This document shows positions 1-5,915 of a DNA stretch of 6,036 nt, piece by piece. Under the pieces are notes generated by a model. It made no database searches, was not told the DNA's origin, and saw only the letters and a list, made by a program, of their open reading frames with translations. Source of the stretch: Candidatus Rokuibacteriota bacterium (GTDB lineage Bacteria > Methylomirabilota > Methylomirabilia > Rokubacteriales > JACPHL01); contig JACPHL010000160.1 of the NCBI GenBank assembly GCA_016188625.1, positions 1 through 6,036 of the forward strand, in the 5' to 3' direction. Numbering within the stretch: position 1 is the stretch's first letter; each line of letters opens with the position of its first letter. Both the position numbers and the translations under genes were made by a program.

Positions 1-39
1 CATTATCCCCAGAGCCTCCGCGGGTTGTCAACCGGCCCC

Positions 40-1644
40 TCAGGATTCCTCGAGGATCGGGTAGACGACGGCGGTGACGTGGGAGTTGATCCGCTTGAGG
101 TTGGTGAGGACGTCCAGGTGGATCTCGGAGGTCTCCAGGGACTCGGCCAGCCCGGCCCGGAGGCGGCCCAGGTGAGACTGGCGCAGCTCCCGCTCCCGCT
201 GGCGGATGGGGGCGCGCTGGTCGAGGACCTCCCGGGCCAGGGCGTGGTCGCCGGTGGCGAAGGCCGCGATGGCCCGCTCCAGGTTCTTGGAGACCAGGGC
301 GTGGAACTCCATCAGCTCCGCCTCCCCGGCCTCGGAGAAGCGGCACCCCTGGTAGATCTTCTTCTTGGCCAGCTCCATCAGGTTCTTGTCGATGATGTCC
401 CCGATGTTCTCCAGGTTCGAGATGAAGCCGAGCAGCGCGATCTCCTTCTGGGAGAGCTCCTGGGACATGGTCCGCTGGGTCAGGCGCGTGAGGTAGAGTT
501 TGATCTCGCGCTCGAGGTAGTCGAGCTGGTCGTCGCGCTGCTCCACGTCCTCCTGGAGCTCCGGGCTGTCCGTCCGGAAGACCGTGGCGGCGTCCCGGAG
601 CATCCCCTGGACGATATCCGCCATCCGGAGGGCCTCCCGGGTCGCCTGGCCGATGGCCAGCCCCGGCTGCTCCAGGAAGCGGTCGTCGAGGTAGCGGGTC
701 CGAAAGCGCGGCTCGGCCTCGGGCCTGTCCGGGACCAGGCGGGTGATCCCCCGGGCGGCCAGCCCCTGGAAGGGGAGGAAGAACGCCGAGATCCCCACGT
801 TGAACAGGGTGTGGCTGTTGGCGATCTGGCGGGCGATGTCGCCGGCCGTGGCGGCGGCCAACCGGGTGAACGGCCCGATGAAGGGGAAGACCAGGGCGAC
901 CCCGAGGATCTTGAAGGCGATGTGGGCGGCGGCGACCCGCTTGGCCTCGGTCGTCGAGCCGATGGAGGCCGCCAGGGCGGTGGCGCAGGTCCCGATGTTG
1001 GCCCCGAGCACGATCGCGACGGCCCCCTCCAGCGGCAGGAGCCCCTGCGTGGCCAGGGCGAGGGCGAGCCCGATGGTGGCGGCCGAGGAGTGCACCAGGG
1101 CGCTCAGCGCCGCGGCCGCGACGATCCCGAGGAGGGGGCTCTCGGCGAACACCAACAGGACGCGGGGGGTCAGGTCGGAGCCGCGCAGGGGCGCCATCGC
1201 GTCGATCATGAGCTTGAGGCCGAGGAAGATGAACCCGAAGCCGAGGAGGGCCTGCCCGAGGTCCTTGGTCAGCCGCCGCCGGGCGAAGAAGCGCAGGGTG
1301 AAGCCGGCCCCCACCATGAGGGGCGCGTAGTCGTAGATCTTGAAGGCGATGAGCTGGACGGTGAGGGTCGTCCCGATGTCCGCCCCCAGGATGACGCCCA
1401 TGGCCTGGTAGAGGGAAAGGAGCCCGGCCTGGACGAACCCGATGAGCATGACCGTGGTGGCGGTCGAGGACTGGATGAGAGCCGTCACCCCGGCGCCGGT
1501 GACCAGGGCGAGGAGCCGGCTGGCGGTGAGCCCGGTCAGGAGGTGGCGGAGGCGCGCCCCGGCGGCGGCCTGGAGTCCCTCGCCGGTGAGCTGCATCCCG
1601 TAGAGGAGCAGCGCCATCCCCCCGAAGAGGATCAGCAGGATCAC
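40..1644 (-). CDS. Na+/phosphate cotransporter family protein with C-terminal PhoU-like domain
   Basis: A 534-residue inner-membrane protein of the Na/Pi-cotransporter (NptA/YjbB-like) family, expected to move inorganic phosphate across the membrane coupled to sodium. The two inverted family repeats are visible. Repeat one has QSSTATT at residues 58-64, the GFVQAGLL stretch and GADIGTT at 87-93. Repeat two has HSSAAT at 185-190 and GANIGT at 214-219. Repeat one has Asp89 where Asn is usual (compare GANIGT in repeat two), and repeat two has His185 where Gln is usual. From about residue 335 the protein is soluble, helical and charged, and matches a PhoU-like regulatory domain, including the typical ENIGDIIDKN at 412-421. 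The length is normal for the two-part architecture. The GTG start at 1644 has a good Shine-Dalgarno six bases upstream and leads straight into the first hydrophobic helix. It lies 45 bases after the stop of the gltX 3' remnant and no separate promoter is evident. Direction of transport (uptake or efflux) cannot be told from sequence. Confidence 0.93.
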   Translation of the reverse strand: MILLILFGGMALLLYGMQLTGEGLQAAAGARLRHLLTGLTASRLLALVTGAGVTALIQSSTATTVMLIGFVQAGLLSLYQAMGVILGADIGTTLTVQLIAFKIYDYAPLMVGAGFTLRFFARRRLTKDLGQALLGFGFIFLGLKLMIDAMAPLRGSDLTPRVLLVFAESPLLGIVAAAALSALVHSSAATIGLALALATQGLLPLEGAVAIVLGANIGTCATALAASIGSTTEAKRVAAAHIAFKILGVALVFPFIGPFTRLAAATAGDIARQIANSHTLFNVGISAFFLPFQGLAARGITRLVPDRPEAEPRFRTRYLDDRFLEQPGLAIGQATREALRMADIVQGMLRDAATVFRTDSPELQEDVEQRDDQLDYLEREIKLYLTRLTQRTMSQELSQKEIALLGFISNLENIGDIIDKNLMELAKKKIYQGCRFSEAGEAELMEFHALVSKNLERAIAAFATGDHALAREVLDQRAPIRQRERELRQSHLGRLRAGLAESLETSEIHLDVLTNLKRINSHVTAVVYPILEES

Positions 1645-1650
1645 GCCGCC

Positions 1651-1655
1651 CCTCC
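1651..1655 (-). promoter_or_regulatory. Ribosome binding site deciding the cotransporter start
   Basis: Read on the minus strand this is GGAGG followed by GGGC, six bases before the GTG at 1644. An ATG at about 1668 lies in the same frame but meets a TGA straddling the GTG, so it cannot start this gene. That supports the GTG. Confidence 0.7.
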
Positions 1656-1689
1656 GGCCGTCGTCATCGCCCGCCCACGGCCGCCTCCG

Positions 1690-1860
1690 TCAGCGGGGGA
1701 CGGCGTCGAGGGCGCGGCCGAGGCGCGCGAGCGCCTCGGGCCGGCCGAGGAGGGCGAGGACCTCGAAGATCGGTGGGCTCACGGTCCCCCCGGTCAGGGC
1801 CAGGCGCGTCGGCTGGGCGAGGTCCACCAGCTTCACCCCCAGCTCCTGGGCGAGCTGGCG
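1690..1860 (-). pseudogene. gltX: Duplicated 3' end of gltX (remnant, last 56 codons plus stop)
   Basis: These 171 bases align without gaps to 2363-2533, the 3' end of the complete gltX frame, with 11 mismatches by hand count (about 94% identity). The frame is still open. It reads [19 protein letters not shown] and continues to the same final DAVPR and TGA, with four amino-acid changes from the full copy (A to T, V to L, T to G, A to P). All mismatches lie in 1690-1809; bases 1810-1860 are identical to 2483-2533. Upstream of 1860 the similarity ends abruptly in an MNT gene. The fragment therefore has no start of its own and could only be translated by reading in from upstream. The MNT frame enters it out of register, so no GluRS-like peptide is expected. 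Its LTGGTVSP looks closer to the usual GluRS C-terminal pattern than the LTGTTVSP of the full copy, which suggests it may be the end of the original resident gene. Confidence 0.9.
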
Positions 1861-1960
1861 CCCGCGAGCCGAAGACCAGGACCAGCTCGGGGCGGAACCG
1901 CCGCCGGAGCCGCGGCAGGTAGTCCCGCACGAATCGGCGGACCCGGGGGTCGCGCCTCAC
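1861..1960 (-). pseudogene. Truncated MNT-type nucleotidyltransferase (antitoxin partner of HEPN)
   Basis: The start is GTG at 1960, overlapping the HEPN stop as GTGA. This four-base overlap is typical of HEPN-MNT pairs and implies translational coupling. The 33 codons preserved before the break form a basic helix followed by the strand LVLVFGSR (residues 26-33), the beginning of the GSxAxG nucleotide-binding motif of minimal nucleotidyltransferases. At 1860/1861 the sequence switches to the gltX 3' repeat. The frame then continues through that repeat in the wrong register to a stop at 1664, for a total of 98 residues, and the tail (rich in Pro, Arg, Gly) is nonsense. The paired catalytic aspartates, which normally follow the GS motif by about ten residues, are lost, so nucleotidyl transfer is not possible. 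The N-terminal helix might still bind HEPN, but this is speculation. Family members are usually about 100-140 residues. Confidence 0.75.
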
Positions 1961-2340
1961 CGCTTGAGCCTGGAGTCGAGCCACCGGAACACCTCCCGGG
2001 CCGCCGCGACCTTCCGCCGGGCGATCTCCTCGTCGTAGATCTCGTAGGGCAGGCCATTGGCGGCATCGGGGTATCGGGCCACGGTGTAATCGACGGTGAG
2101 ATCCATCAGGAGCCGGAGCACCCGGCGAGGCGCCTTGAGACCCTCCCCTAGATCCCGCAGATAATGCGTCGCCGGAGGTCTCTGCCTTCGCAAGACGATC
2201 CAAGCGCCCTTGAGGGCCTTCTCCACCGCCTGCTGGGCCAGAAAGGCCGCGACCTCGTAGGCCTCGATCCCGATATTTTTCCCGGCGTTGTCGAGGTCCC
2301 GCCGGGCCTGGCGGATCAGGAGATCGGCTTCTTTGCGCAC
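1957..2340 (-). CDS. HEPN-domain protein (toxin-type partner of MNT)
   Basis: A 127-residue all-helical protein of the HEPN family (Pfam HEPN, COG2250). The N-terminal helix pattern ARRDLDNAG, then the AFLAQQAVEKALKG signature at residues 32-45, are diagnostic. The RX4H motif of HEPN ribonucleases is present as R54-PPAT-H59, followed by Tyr60, within a stretch resembling the family's PP.TH pattern. The C-terminal part has the usual ARYPD (88-92) and a final amphipathic helix. In characterised MNT-HEPN modules the HEPN protein is an RNase toxin and the MNT protein silences it by nucleotidylating a tyrosine in the HEPN motif region. Here the toxin looks complete while its partner is broken. The GTG start at 2340 has a strong AGGAGG five bases upstream and lies 22 bases after the gltX stop. 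GC is about 66% over 1981-2340 and about 61% over 2161-2280, lower than the adjoining gltX C-terminal region, though DUF362 is similar. Many COG2250 proteins are untested, so toxicity here is inferred. Confidence 0.88.
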   Translation of the reverse strand: MRKEADLLIRQARRDLDNAGKNIGIEAYEVAAFLAQQAVEKALKGAWIVLRRQRPPATHYLRDLGEGLKAPRRVLRLLMDLTVDYTVARYPDAANGLPYEIYDEEIARRKVAAAREVFRWLDSRLKR

Positions 2341-2345
2341 TCGGA

Positions 2346-2351
2346 CCTCCT
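2346..2351 (-). promoter_or_regulatory. Strong ribosome binding site for the HEPN gene
   Basis: Minus-strand AGGAGG sits five bases before the GTG at 2340, in the 22-base gap after the gltX stop. A second GAGGAGG directly overlaps the gltX TGA. This supports the GTG start and translation of HEPN as part of the gltX transcript. Confidence 0.65.
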
Positions 2352-2362
2352 CGCCCGCCTCC

Positions 2363-2533
2363 TCAGCGCGGGACGGCGTCGAGGGCGCGGCCCAGGCGGG
2401 CCAGGGCCTCGGCCCGGCCGAGGAGGGCGAGGACCTCGAAGATCGGCGGGCTCACGGTCGTCCCGGTCACGGCCAGGCGCGCCGGCTGGGCGAGGTCCAC
2501 CAGCTTCACCCCCAGCTCCTGGGCGAGCTGGCG
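2363..2533 (-). repeat. 171-base direct repeat, copy inside full-length gltX (partner at 1690-1860)
   Basis: This is the 3' terminal 171 bases of the complete gltX frame. It is repeated in the same orientation 673 bases away, with 11 mismatches and no indels. The first 51 bases in reading direction (2483-2533) are identical in both copies; all differences lie after that point. The segment between the copies holds HEPN and the MNT start and nothing else. The layout is that of a gene 3' end regenerated by an inserted segment, with an identical core at one side like an attachment-site core. Confidence 0.9.
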
Positions 2534-3766
2534 GAAGGTCCCCTCGAGGGCCTCCGGGGTCCACGGCTCGAGGGCCTCGAGGCGCCGCACGAGCCGCGCG
2601 AGGCGCGGCCGGGTCTCGCGCGTGAACCACCGCCCGACGGCCTCCGGGTCGTAGCGCGCGGGGCCCTCGAAGTAGTAGCGCCCCTGCTCGGCCATCTCCC
2701 GGAGGGTCTTGGCCCGCTCGCGGGCGGCCGTCGCCACGCGGGCGAGCCACGCCGGGTCGTCCGGGGCCCGGAGGCCGGCCTGCTCGAGGAACGGCCGCCA
2801 GCGGGCCGCCAGCTCCAGGGGGTCGAGCCGCCCGAGCCAGTGGCCGTTCAGCCACTCGAGCTTGGCCCGGTCGAAGACCGCCCCCGCCGAGCCCACCTGG
2901 TTCCGGGTGAAGCGCTCCACCAGCTCCTCGCGGGTGAAGACCTCCTGGTTGCCGTGGGACCACCCCAGGCGCGCCAGGTAGTTGACCATCGCCTCGGGGA
3001 GGAACCCCTCGTCCCGGAAGGCCAGCAGCGAGGTGGCGCCGTGGCGCTTGGAGAGCCGGCCCCGGTCCGGGCCGAGGATCATGGGGATGTGGGCGAAGAT
3101 CGGGCGCGGGTAGCCGAGGGCCTCGTAGAGGAGGATCTGCTTCGGGGTGTTGGAGAGGTGGTCGTTGCCGCGGATGACGTGGGTGATCTTCATGGTCACG
3201 TCGTCCACGACCACGCAGAAGTTGTAGGTCGGGCCCCCGTCGGAGCGGACGAGGATCCAGTCGTCGAGCTGGGCGTGCTCGAAGACGACCTCGCCGTGGA
3301 TCAGGTCATGGACGACGGTCCGGCCCGTGTCGGGGATGCGGAGGCGCAAGGCGGCCGGCAGGTCGGGCCGGTCAGCCCGGTCGCGGCAGCGGCCGTCGTA
3401 GCGGAACGGCTCGCGCCGGGCCTGGGCCTCGCGGCGGCGGGCCTCCAGCTCCTCGGGGGGGCAGTAGCAGCGGTAGGCCTTCCCCTCGGCCAGGAGGCGC
3501 TCGGCGTGGGCCCGGTAGATCTCGAGGCGGCTCGTCTGCCGGAAGTAGCCGCGGTAGGTCCCATCCTCCTCCGGCCCCTCGGGATCCCACTCCAGCCCGA
3601 GCCAGCTCAGGGCCTCGAGGATCTGGCGGATCGCCTCGTCGGTCGAGCGGGAGCGATCGGTGTCCTCGATCCGCAAGAGGAAGGCCCCGCCCGCCCCCCG
3701 GGCGAAGAGCCAGTTGAAGAGCGCGGTCCGCGCCCCGCCGACGTGGAGGTGGCCGGTGGGGCTCGG
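2363..3766 (-). other. gltX: Glutamyl-tRNA synthetase part of the fusion (class I aaRS)
   Basis: The 467 residues from fusion position 356 make up essentially a whole GluRS (usual length about 465-500). The enzyme charges tRNA-Glu with glutamate using ATP in the cytoplasm. The class I HIGH-type motif is HVGG at 363-366, within PSPTGHLHVGGART. The KMSKS-type loop is RLSKRHGATS at 592-601. The zinc-binding insertion shows CYC at 455-457 and GRC with Cys482. The amino-acid and tRNA acceptor region has PTYNFCVVVDD at 534-544 and HVIRGNDHLSNTPKQ at 551-565. The alpha-helical anticodon-binding domain fills the C-terminus and ends [15 protein letters not shown] and DAVPR. No internal frameshift or stop is seen. 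What is missing is the normal first four or so residues and the gene's own start signals. Its last 171 bases are duplicated downstream. Whether it is discriminating for tRNA-Glu alone or also charges tRNA-Gln cannot be judged from this window. Confidence 0.95.
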
Positions 3767-4831
3767 GAAGAGCCGGCCCCAGGGGGTCGTCCGGAAGGCG
3801 CGGATCCGCCGACGCCCGATCGTGGGATACCACAAGAGATCGTGATAGACGTTGGAGGCGAACGGCGCCCAGACGAAGAGCGGGGAGTGGAGCAGCAGGC
3901 GCTTGAGCGGCCGGAGCGGGCCCCGGCGGATGAGCTGGTCCCCCCAGATCACGAGGCTCCGGGAGGTCCGGCAGCCGAAGTTGATCCCCTCGATGTCGTC
4001 CCCCACGATCTCGATCTGGCGCGGGTCGGCGACCCCGAGGCCCCGCTCGTGACACATCCGGAGGTAGGGGATCGCGAGCGGGTCGAACCCCATGCACCTG
4101 GCGGCGATGGCGTCGAGGGCGACCGAGTCCGCCGAGGCCAGGATGAGGTCCCCCACCCGCGGGACCAGGGTCCGGGGGCCGGCCCCGTCGCCGACGACCG
4201 TCCCGTCCATCACCGCGAAGACCGCCGGGTGGAGCTCCCGCTGCATGTACATGAGGTCCACCATGACCTCGTGGATGAACTCGTGGGCGTAGTGGCGGAC
4301 CTCCTTCAGGAGCCCCCCGAAGCTGTTCTTCACCGCGCCCGTCGTCACCGTGTGCCCGTGCGTCTTCAGGGTGGGAGCCTGGAGGACGTTGGCGTCGATG
4401 AACATCTTGGGGATCTGGATCCCCTCGGGGAAGAGCGCGGGGAGCTTGAGGAGCGGGCTCTTGAACGGGTAGACGACCCACTCGACCTCGGTCAGGGGGA
4501 TGAAGGGGAGGCCGTGGCGCTCCAGGATCGGCATCCAGCGGTTGGCGACCGCCCCCTTCCGGGGGTCGGTGACGACGGTCTTGTTCTCGACGGGGAGGAG
4601 GCGCTCGCGCGGGTAGCCGTCCTCGAGGAGCGCGCGGACGATCCCCTCGAGCTGCCAGGGCTGGGTCGAGCAGGCGGGGAAGTACTTGGTCCAGGAGAGG
4701 TTGAGCTTGAGGAGCAGATCTGTGTCCCGCCCGAGGACCTGGTCGTACTTGGCCAGGCGCATGAGCCGGCCGTAGTCGGCGACCACGGTCTCGGGCCGCG
4801 TCCTCAGGACGGCGACGAGGGCGGGGGGCAT
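2363..4831 (-). CDS. gltX: DUF362 protein fused in frame to glutamyl-tRNA synthetase
   Basis: One uninterrupted frame of 822 residues. Residues 1-355 are a DUF362 protein and 356-822 are glutamyl-tRNA synthetase (GluRS); each part is described separately below. The join reads TTPWGRLF then PSPTGHLHVGG. DUF362 proteins of this type normally end shortly after a WG-L-F motif, and GluRS normally starts with a short strand ending RFAPSPTG or RIAPSPTG, so only the extreme ends of each parent are missing. Arg353 stands three residues before PSPTG, the same place as the conserved substrate-binding arginine of GluRS (Arg5 in Thermus thermophilus). There is no ATG or GTG near the join. The only nearby in-frame start is a TTG at 3835, without a Shine-Dalgarno. 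The chosen ATG at 4831 has a weak GGAAG four bases upstream and lies 56 bases after the UbiA stop. I know of no natural DUF362-GluRS fusion. It could be real, a deletion that created it in this strain, or an assembly fault. Confidence 0.8.
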   Translation of the reverse strand: MPPALVAVLRTRPETVVADYGRLMRLAKYDQVLGRDTDLLLKLNLSWTKYFPACSTQPWQLEGIVRALLEDGYPRERLLPVENKTVVTDPRKGAVANRWMPILERHGLPFIPLTEVEWVVYPFKSPLLKLPALFPEGIQIPKMFIDANVLQAPTLKTHGHTVTTGAVKNSFGGLLKEVRHYAHEFIHEVMVDLMYMQRELHPAVFAVMDGTVVGDGAGPRTLVPRVGDLILASADSVALDAIAARCMGFDPLAIPYLRMCHERGLGVADPRQIEIVGDDIEGINFGCRTSRSLVIWGDQLIRRGPLRPLKRLLLHSPLFVWAPFASNVYHDLLWYPTIGRRRIRAFRTTPWGRLFPSPTGHLHVGGARTALFNWLFARGAGGAFLLRIEDTDRSRSTDEAIRQILEALSWLGLEWDPEGPEEDGTYRGYFRQTSRLEIYRAHAERLLAEGKAYRCYCPPEELEARRREAQARREPFRYDGRCRDRADRPDLPAALRLRIPDTGRTVVHDLIHGEVVFEHAQLDDWILVRSDGGPTYNFCVVVDDVTMKITHVIRGNDHLSNTPKQILLYEALGYPRPIFAHIPMILGPDRGRLSKRHGATSLLAFRDEGFLPEAMVNYLARLGWSHGNQEVFTREELVERFTRNQVGSAGAVFDRAKLEWLNGHWLGRLDPLELAARWRPFLEQAGLRAPDDPAWLARVATAARERAKTLREMAEQGRYYFEGPARYDPEAVGRWFTRETRPRLARLVRRLEALEPWTPEALEGTFRQLAQELGVKLVDLAQPARLAVTGTTVSPPIFEVLALLGRAEALARLGRALDAVPR
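3767..4831 (-). other. DUF362 (PF04015) part of the fusion
   Basis: Residues 1-355 of the fused protein belong to the DUF362 family, whose biochemical role is not settled. Recognisable family elements are LLLKLNLSW near 40-47, the central block LKTHGHTVTTGAVKNSFGG at 155-173 with its K.H and KN..G pattern, DSVALDAIAARCMGFDP at 235-251 (DSVALDAIA), and the C-terminal YHDLLWYP and TTPWGRLF. The four cysteines (54, 246, 260, 287) are scattered, and no ferredoxin-type CxxCxxC cluster is present, so this is the short form without the 4Fe-4S domain. There is no signal peptide. The stop codon has been lost, along with perhaps a few terminal residues. UbiA lies immediately upstream in the same direction, which suggests co-transcription, but I can infer no functional link. 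Confidence 0.88.
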
Positions 4832-4887
4832 GGTCTTCCATCGTCGCACAGCCGCGCGGAGCGTGTCAACGCCGGCCCGGCGGCGGG

Positions 4888-5826
4888 CTAGCGGAAGTAG
4901 AGGATCGCGATGACGGCGAGGCCCCAGAGGGCGATGTCGAGGAGGAGCGGGCCGTCGGCGAGGAAGAGCTCCGAGGGGTTCCCCCCCAGCTCCCGCCGGT
5001 AGAGGCGGTAGAGGTAGCGGAAGATCCCGTAGAGGACGAAGGGGATGGTGAGGGAGAGCCAGGACGTCCCGAACTTCGCGACCGTCTCGGCCGACAGGGT
5101 ATAGAGCGCGTAGGCCAGGACCGTCGAGGCCGTCACCACCGCGATCATCTGGTCGAGGAGCTGGGGCGTGTACTCGGCGAGGATCGGCCGGTGGTCGGTG
5201 GCGTTCCCCTCCAGGGCCAGCAGCTCGTGCCGGCGCTTCCCGCACGCCATGAAGAGGGCGAGGAGGAGCGTGCAGATGATGAGCCAGATGATGAGCCAGG
5301 GCGAGATCTCGACCCGGATCACGACCGCCCCGGCCACGGCCCGGAGGACGAAGCCCAGGGCCACGACGAGGACATCGACGATCACGAGGTGCTTGAGCCC
5401 GAAGGAGTACGCGGTGATGAGGGCGGCGTAGGCCAGGGCGGTCCACCCGAAGGGGCGGGCCAAGCCGAAGGCCCCGCCCAGGGCCCCCGCCAGCAGGGCC
5501 AGGCCCGCGGCGGCGGCCGTCGCCCGCGGGAGTGCCCCCGAGGCCACGGGCCGATGCCGCTTCTGGGGGTGGAGGCGGTCCCGCTCGTAGTCCAGGACGT
5601 CGTTGAGGAGGTAGATCGCCCCGGTGAGGAGGCAGAACAGGACGAAGGCGGCGAGGGCGCGGGCGGCCAGGACAGGGTCGAACAGGTTCTGCGAGAAGAG
5701 GAGGCCGGCGAAGACCACGAGGTTCTTGGTCCACTGCCGCGGCCGGAGCGAGCGGACCAGCAGCGCGGCGGCGTGGCCAGACATGCCGCCGGGGCGGTTC
5801 TCGATCTCGACGCTGCCGTCTTTCAC
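4888..5826 (-). CDS. UbiA-family prenyltransferase, decaprenyl-phosphate phosphoribosyltransferase-like
   Basis: A 312-residue integral membrane protein with about nine hydrophobic helices, as expected for the UbiA superfamily. The first Asp-rich motif is NDVLDYERDRLHPQKRHRP at 75-93 (Asp76, Asp79, Asp83), and the second is YSFGLKHLVIVDVLVVALG at 140-158, with Lys145 and Asp151. The HPxKxxRP form, the GFVLRAVAG block and GKRRHELLALEG at 196-207 are the pattern of 5-phosphoribosyl-1-diphosphate:decaprenyl-phosphate transferases (Rv3806c type). These use PRPP and a polyprenyl phosphate to make the precursor of decaprenylphosphoryl-arabinose or -ribose. Lipid-linked pentose for envelope glycans is the probable product, though the DprE1/DprE2 partners are not in the window. 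The GTG at 5826 has only a weak GGGGA upstream; ATG at 5784 (residue 15) is a reasonable alternative, since conserved sequence begins at about residue 25. A perfect 12-base tandem duplication adds a WLII repeat in one helix. A sigma70-like promoter lies just upstream. Confidence 0.9.
   Translation of the reverse strand: MKDGSVEIENRPGGMSGHAAALLVRSLRPRQWTKNLVVFAGLLFSQNLFDPVLAARALAAFVLFCLLTGAIYLLNDVLDYERDRLHPQKRHRPVASGALPRATAAAAGLALLAGALGGAFGLARPFGWTALAYAALITAYSFGLKHLVIVDVLVVALGFVLRAVAGAVVIRVEISPWLIIWLIICTLLLALFMACGKRRHELLALEGNATDHRPILAEYTPQLLDQMIAVVTASTVLAYALYTLSAETVAKFGTSWLSLTIPFVLYGIFRYLYRLYRRELGGNPSELFLADGPLLLDIALWGLAVIAILYFR
5273..5296 (-). repeat. 12-base perfect tandem duplication inside the UbiA gene
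   Basis: CAGATGATGAGC occurs twice in succession on the plus strand. On the coding strand it encodes WLII twice (residues 177-184), where related proteins as I recall them have one such unit between SPW and GKRRHE. It is in frame and lies inside a predicted membrane helix. Confidence 0.85.
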
Positions 5827-5867
5827 CGGGGCCCGTCCCCGAGTCTCCTCGGTCGAACGTGTCAGCC

Positions 5868-5896
5868 ACTCTAGCCAACCCGGGTCCCCGAGTCAA
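5868..5896 (-). promoter_or_regulatory. Sigma70-like promoter for the UbiA block
   Basis: On the minus strand, TTGACT (5896-5891) is followed after a 17-base spacer by TAGAGT (5873-5868). These match the -35 consensus at 5 of 6 and the -10 consensus at 4 of 6, with ideal spacing. A start of transcription near 5861 would leave a leader of about 35 bases before the GTG at 5826. Since no better promoter is seen further down, this may drive the whole leftward block. Confidence 0.5.
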
Positions 5897-5915
5897 TGCG
5901 CCGCAGCGCCTTTGC

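Noticed and set aside
1-39. Short inverted repeat GGTT-GTC-AACC after the cotransporter stop.
   Set aside because: Four-base stem and no T tract. Too weak to call a terminator, and nothing else is visible in these 39 bases.
25-2151. A 708-codon open frame on the plus strand.
   Set aside because: It lies antisense to the cotransporter and HEPN genes. Its product is a monotonous Gly/Glu/Asp/Arg/Leu/Pro string with no recognisable domain, as expected opposite GC-rich coding frames.
4841-4869. TTGACA at 4869-4864 on the minus strand before DUF362, as a separate promoter.
   Set aside because: The best hexamer at 17-18 bases (GACGAT) matches the -10 consensus at only 3 of 6. An internal promoter is possible but not supported.
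4870-4887. GC-rich hairpin between UbiA and DUF362 as a terminator.
   Set aside because: Only a 5-base stem (CGCCG/CGGCG) with no following T run, so not a convincing intrinsic terminator.
2288-4891. An 867-codon open frame on the plus strand, opposite DUF362-GluRS.
   Set aside because: Same cause: GC-rich third positions remove stops on the opposite strand. Composition is low-complexity acidic and basic, and the minus-strand frame has clear family motifs.
4832-5896. The DUF362-GluRS frame stays open upstream to 5896, suggesting an even longer protein.
   Set aside because: This stretch reads the UbiA gene out of frame and gives Arg/Pro-rich nonsense. The real start is the ATG at 4831, where DUF362-like sequence begins.
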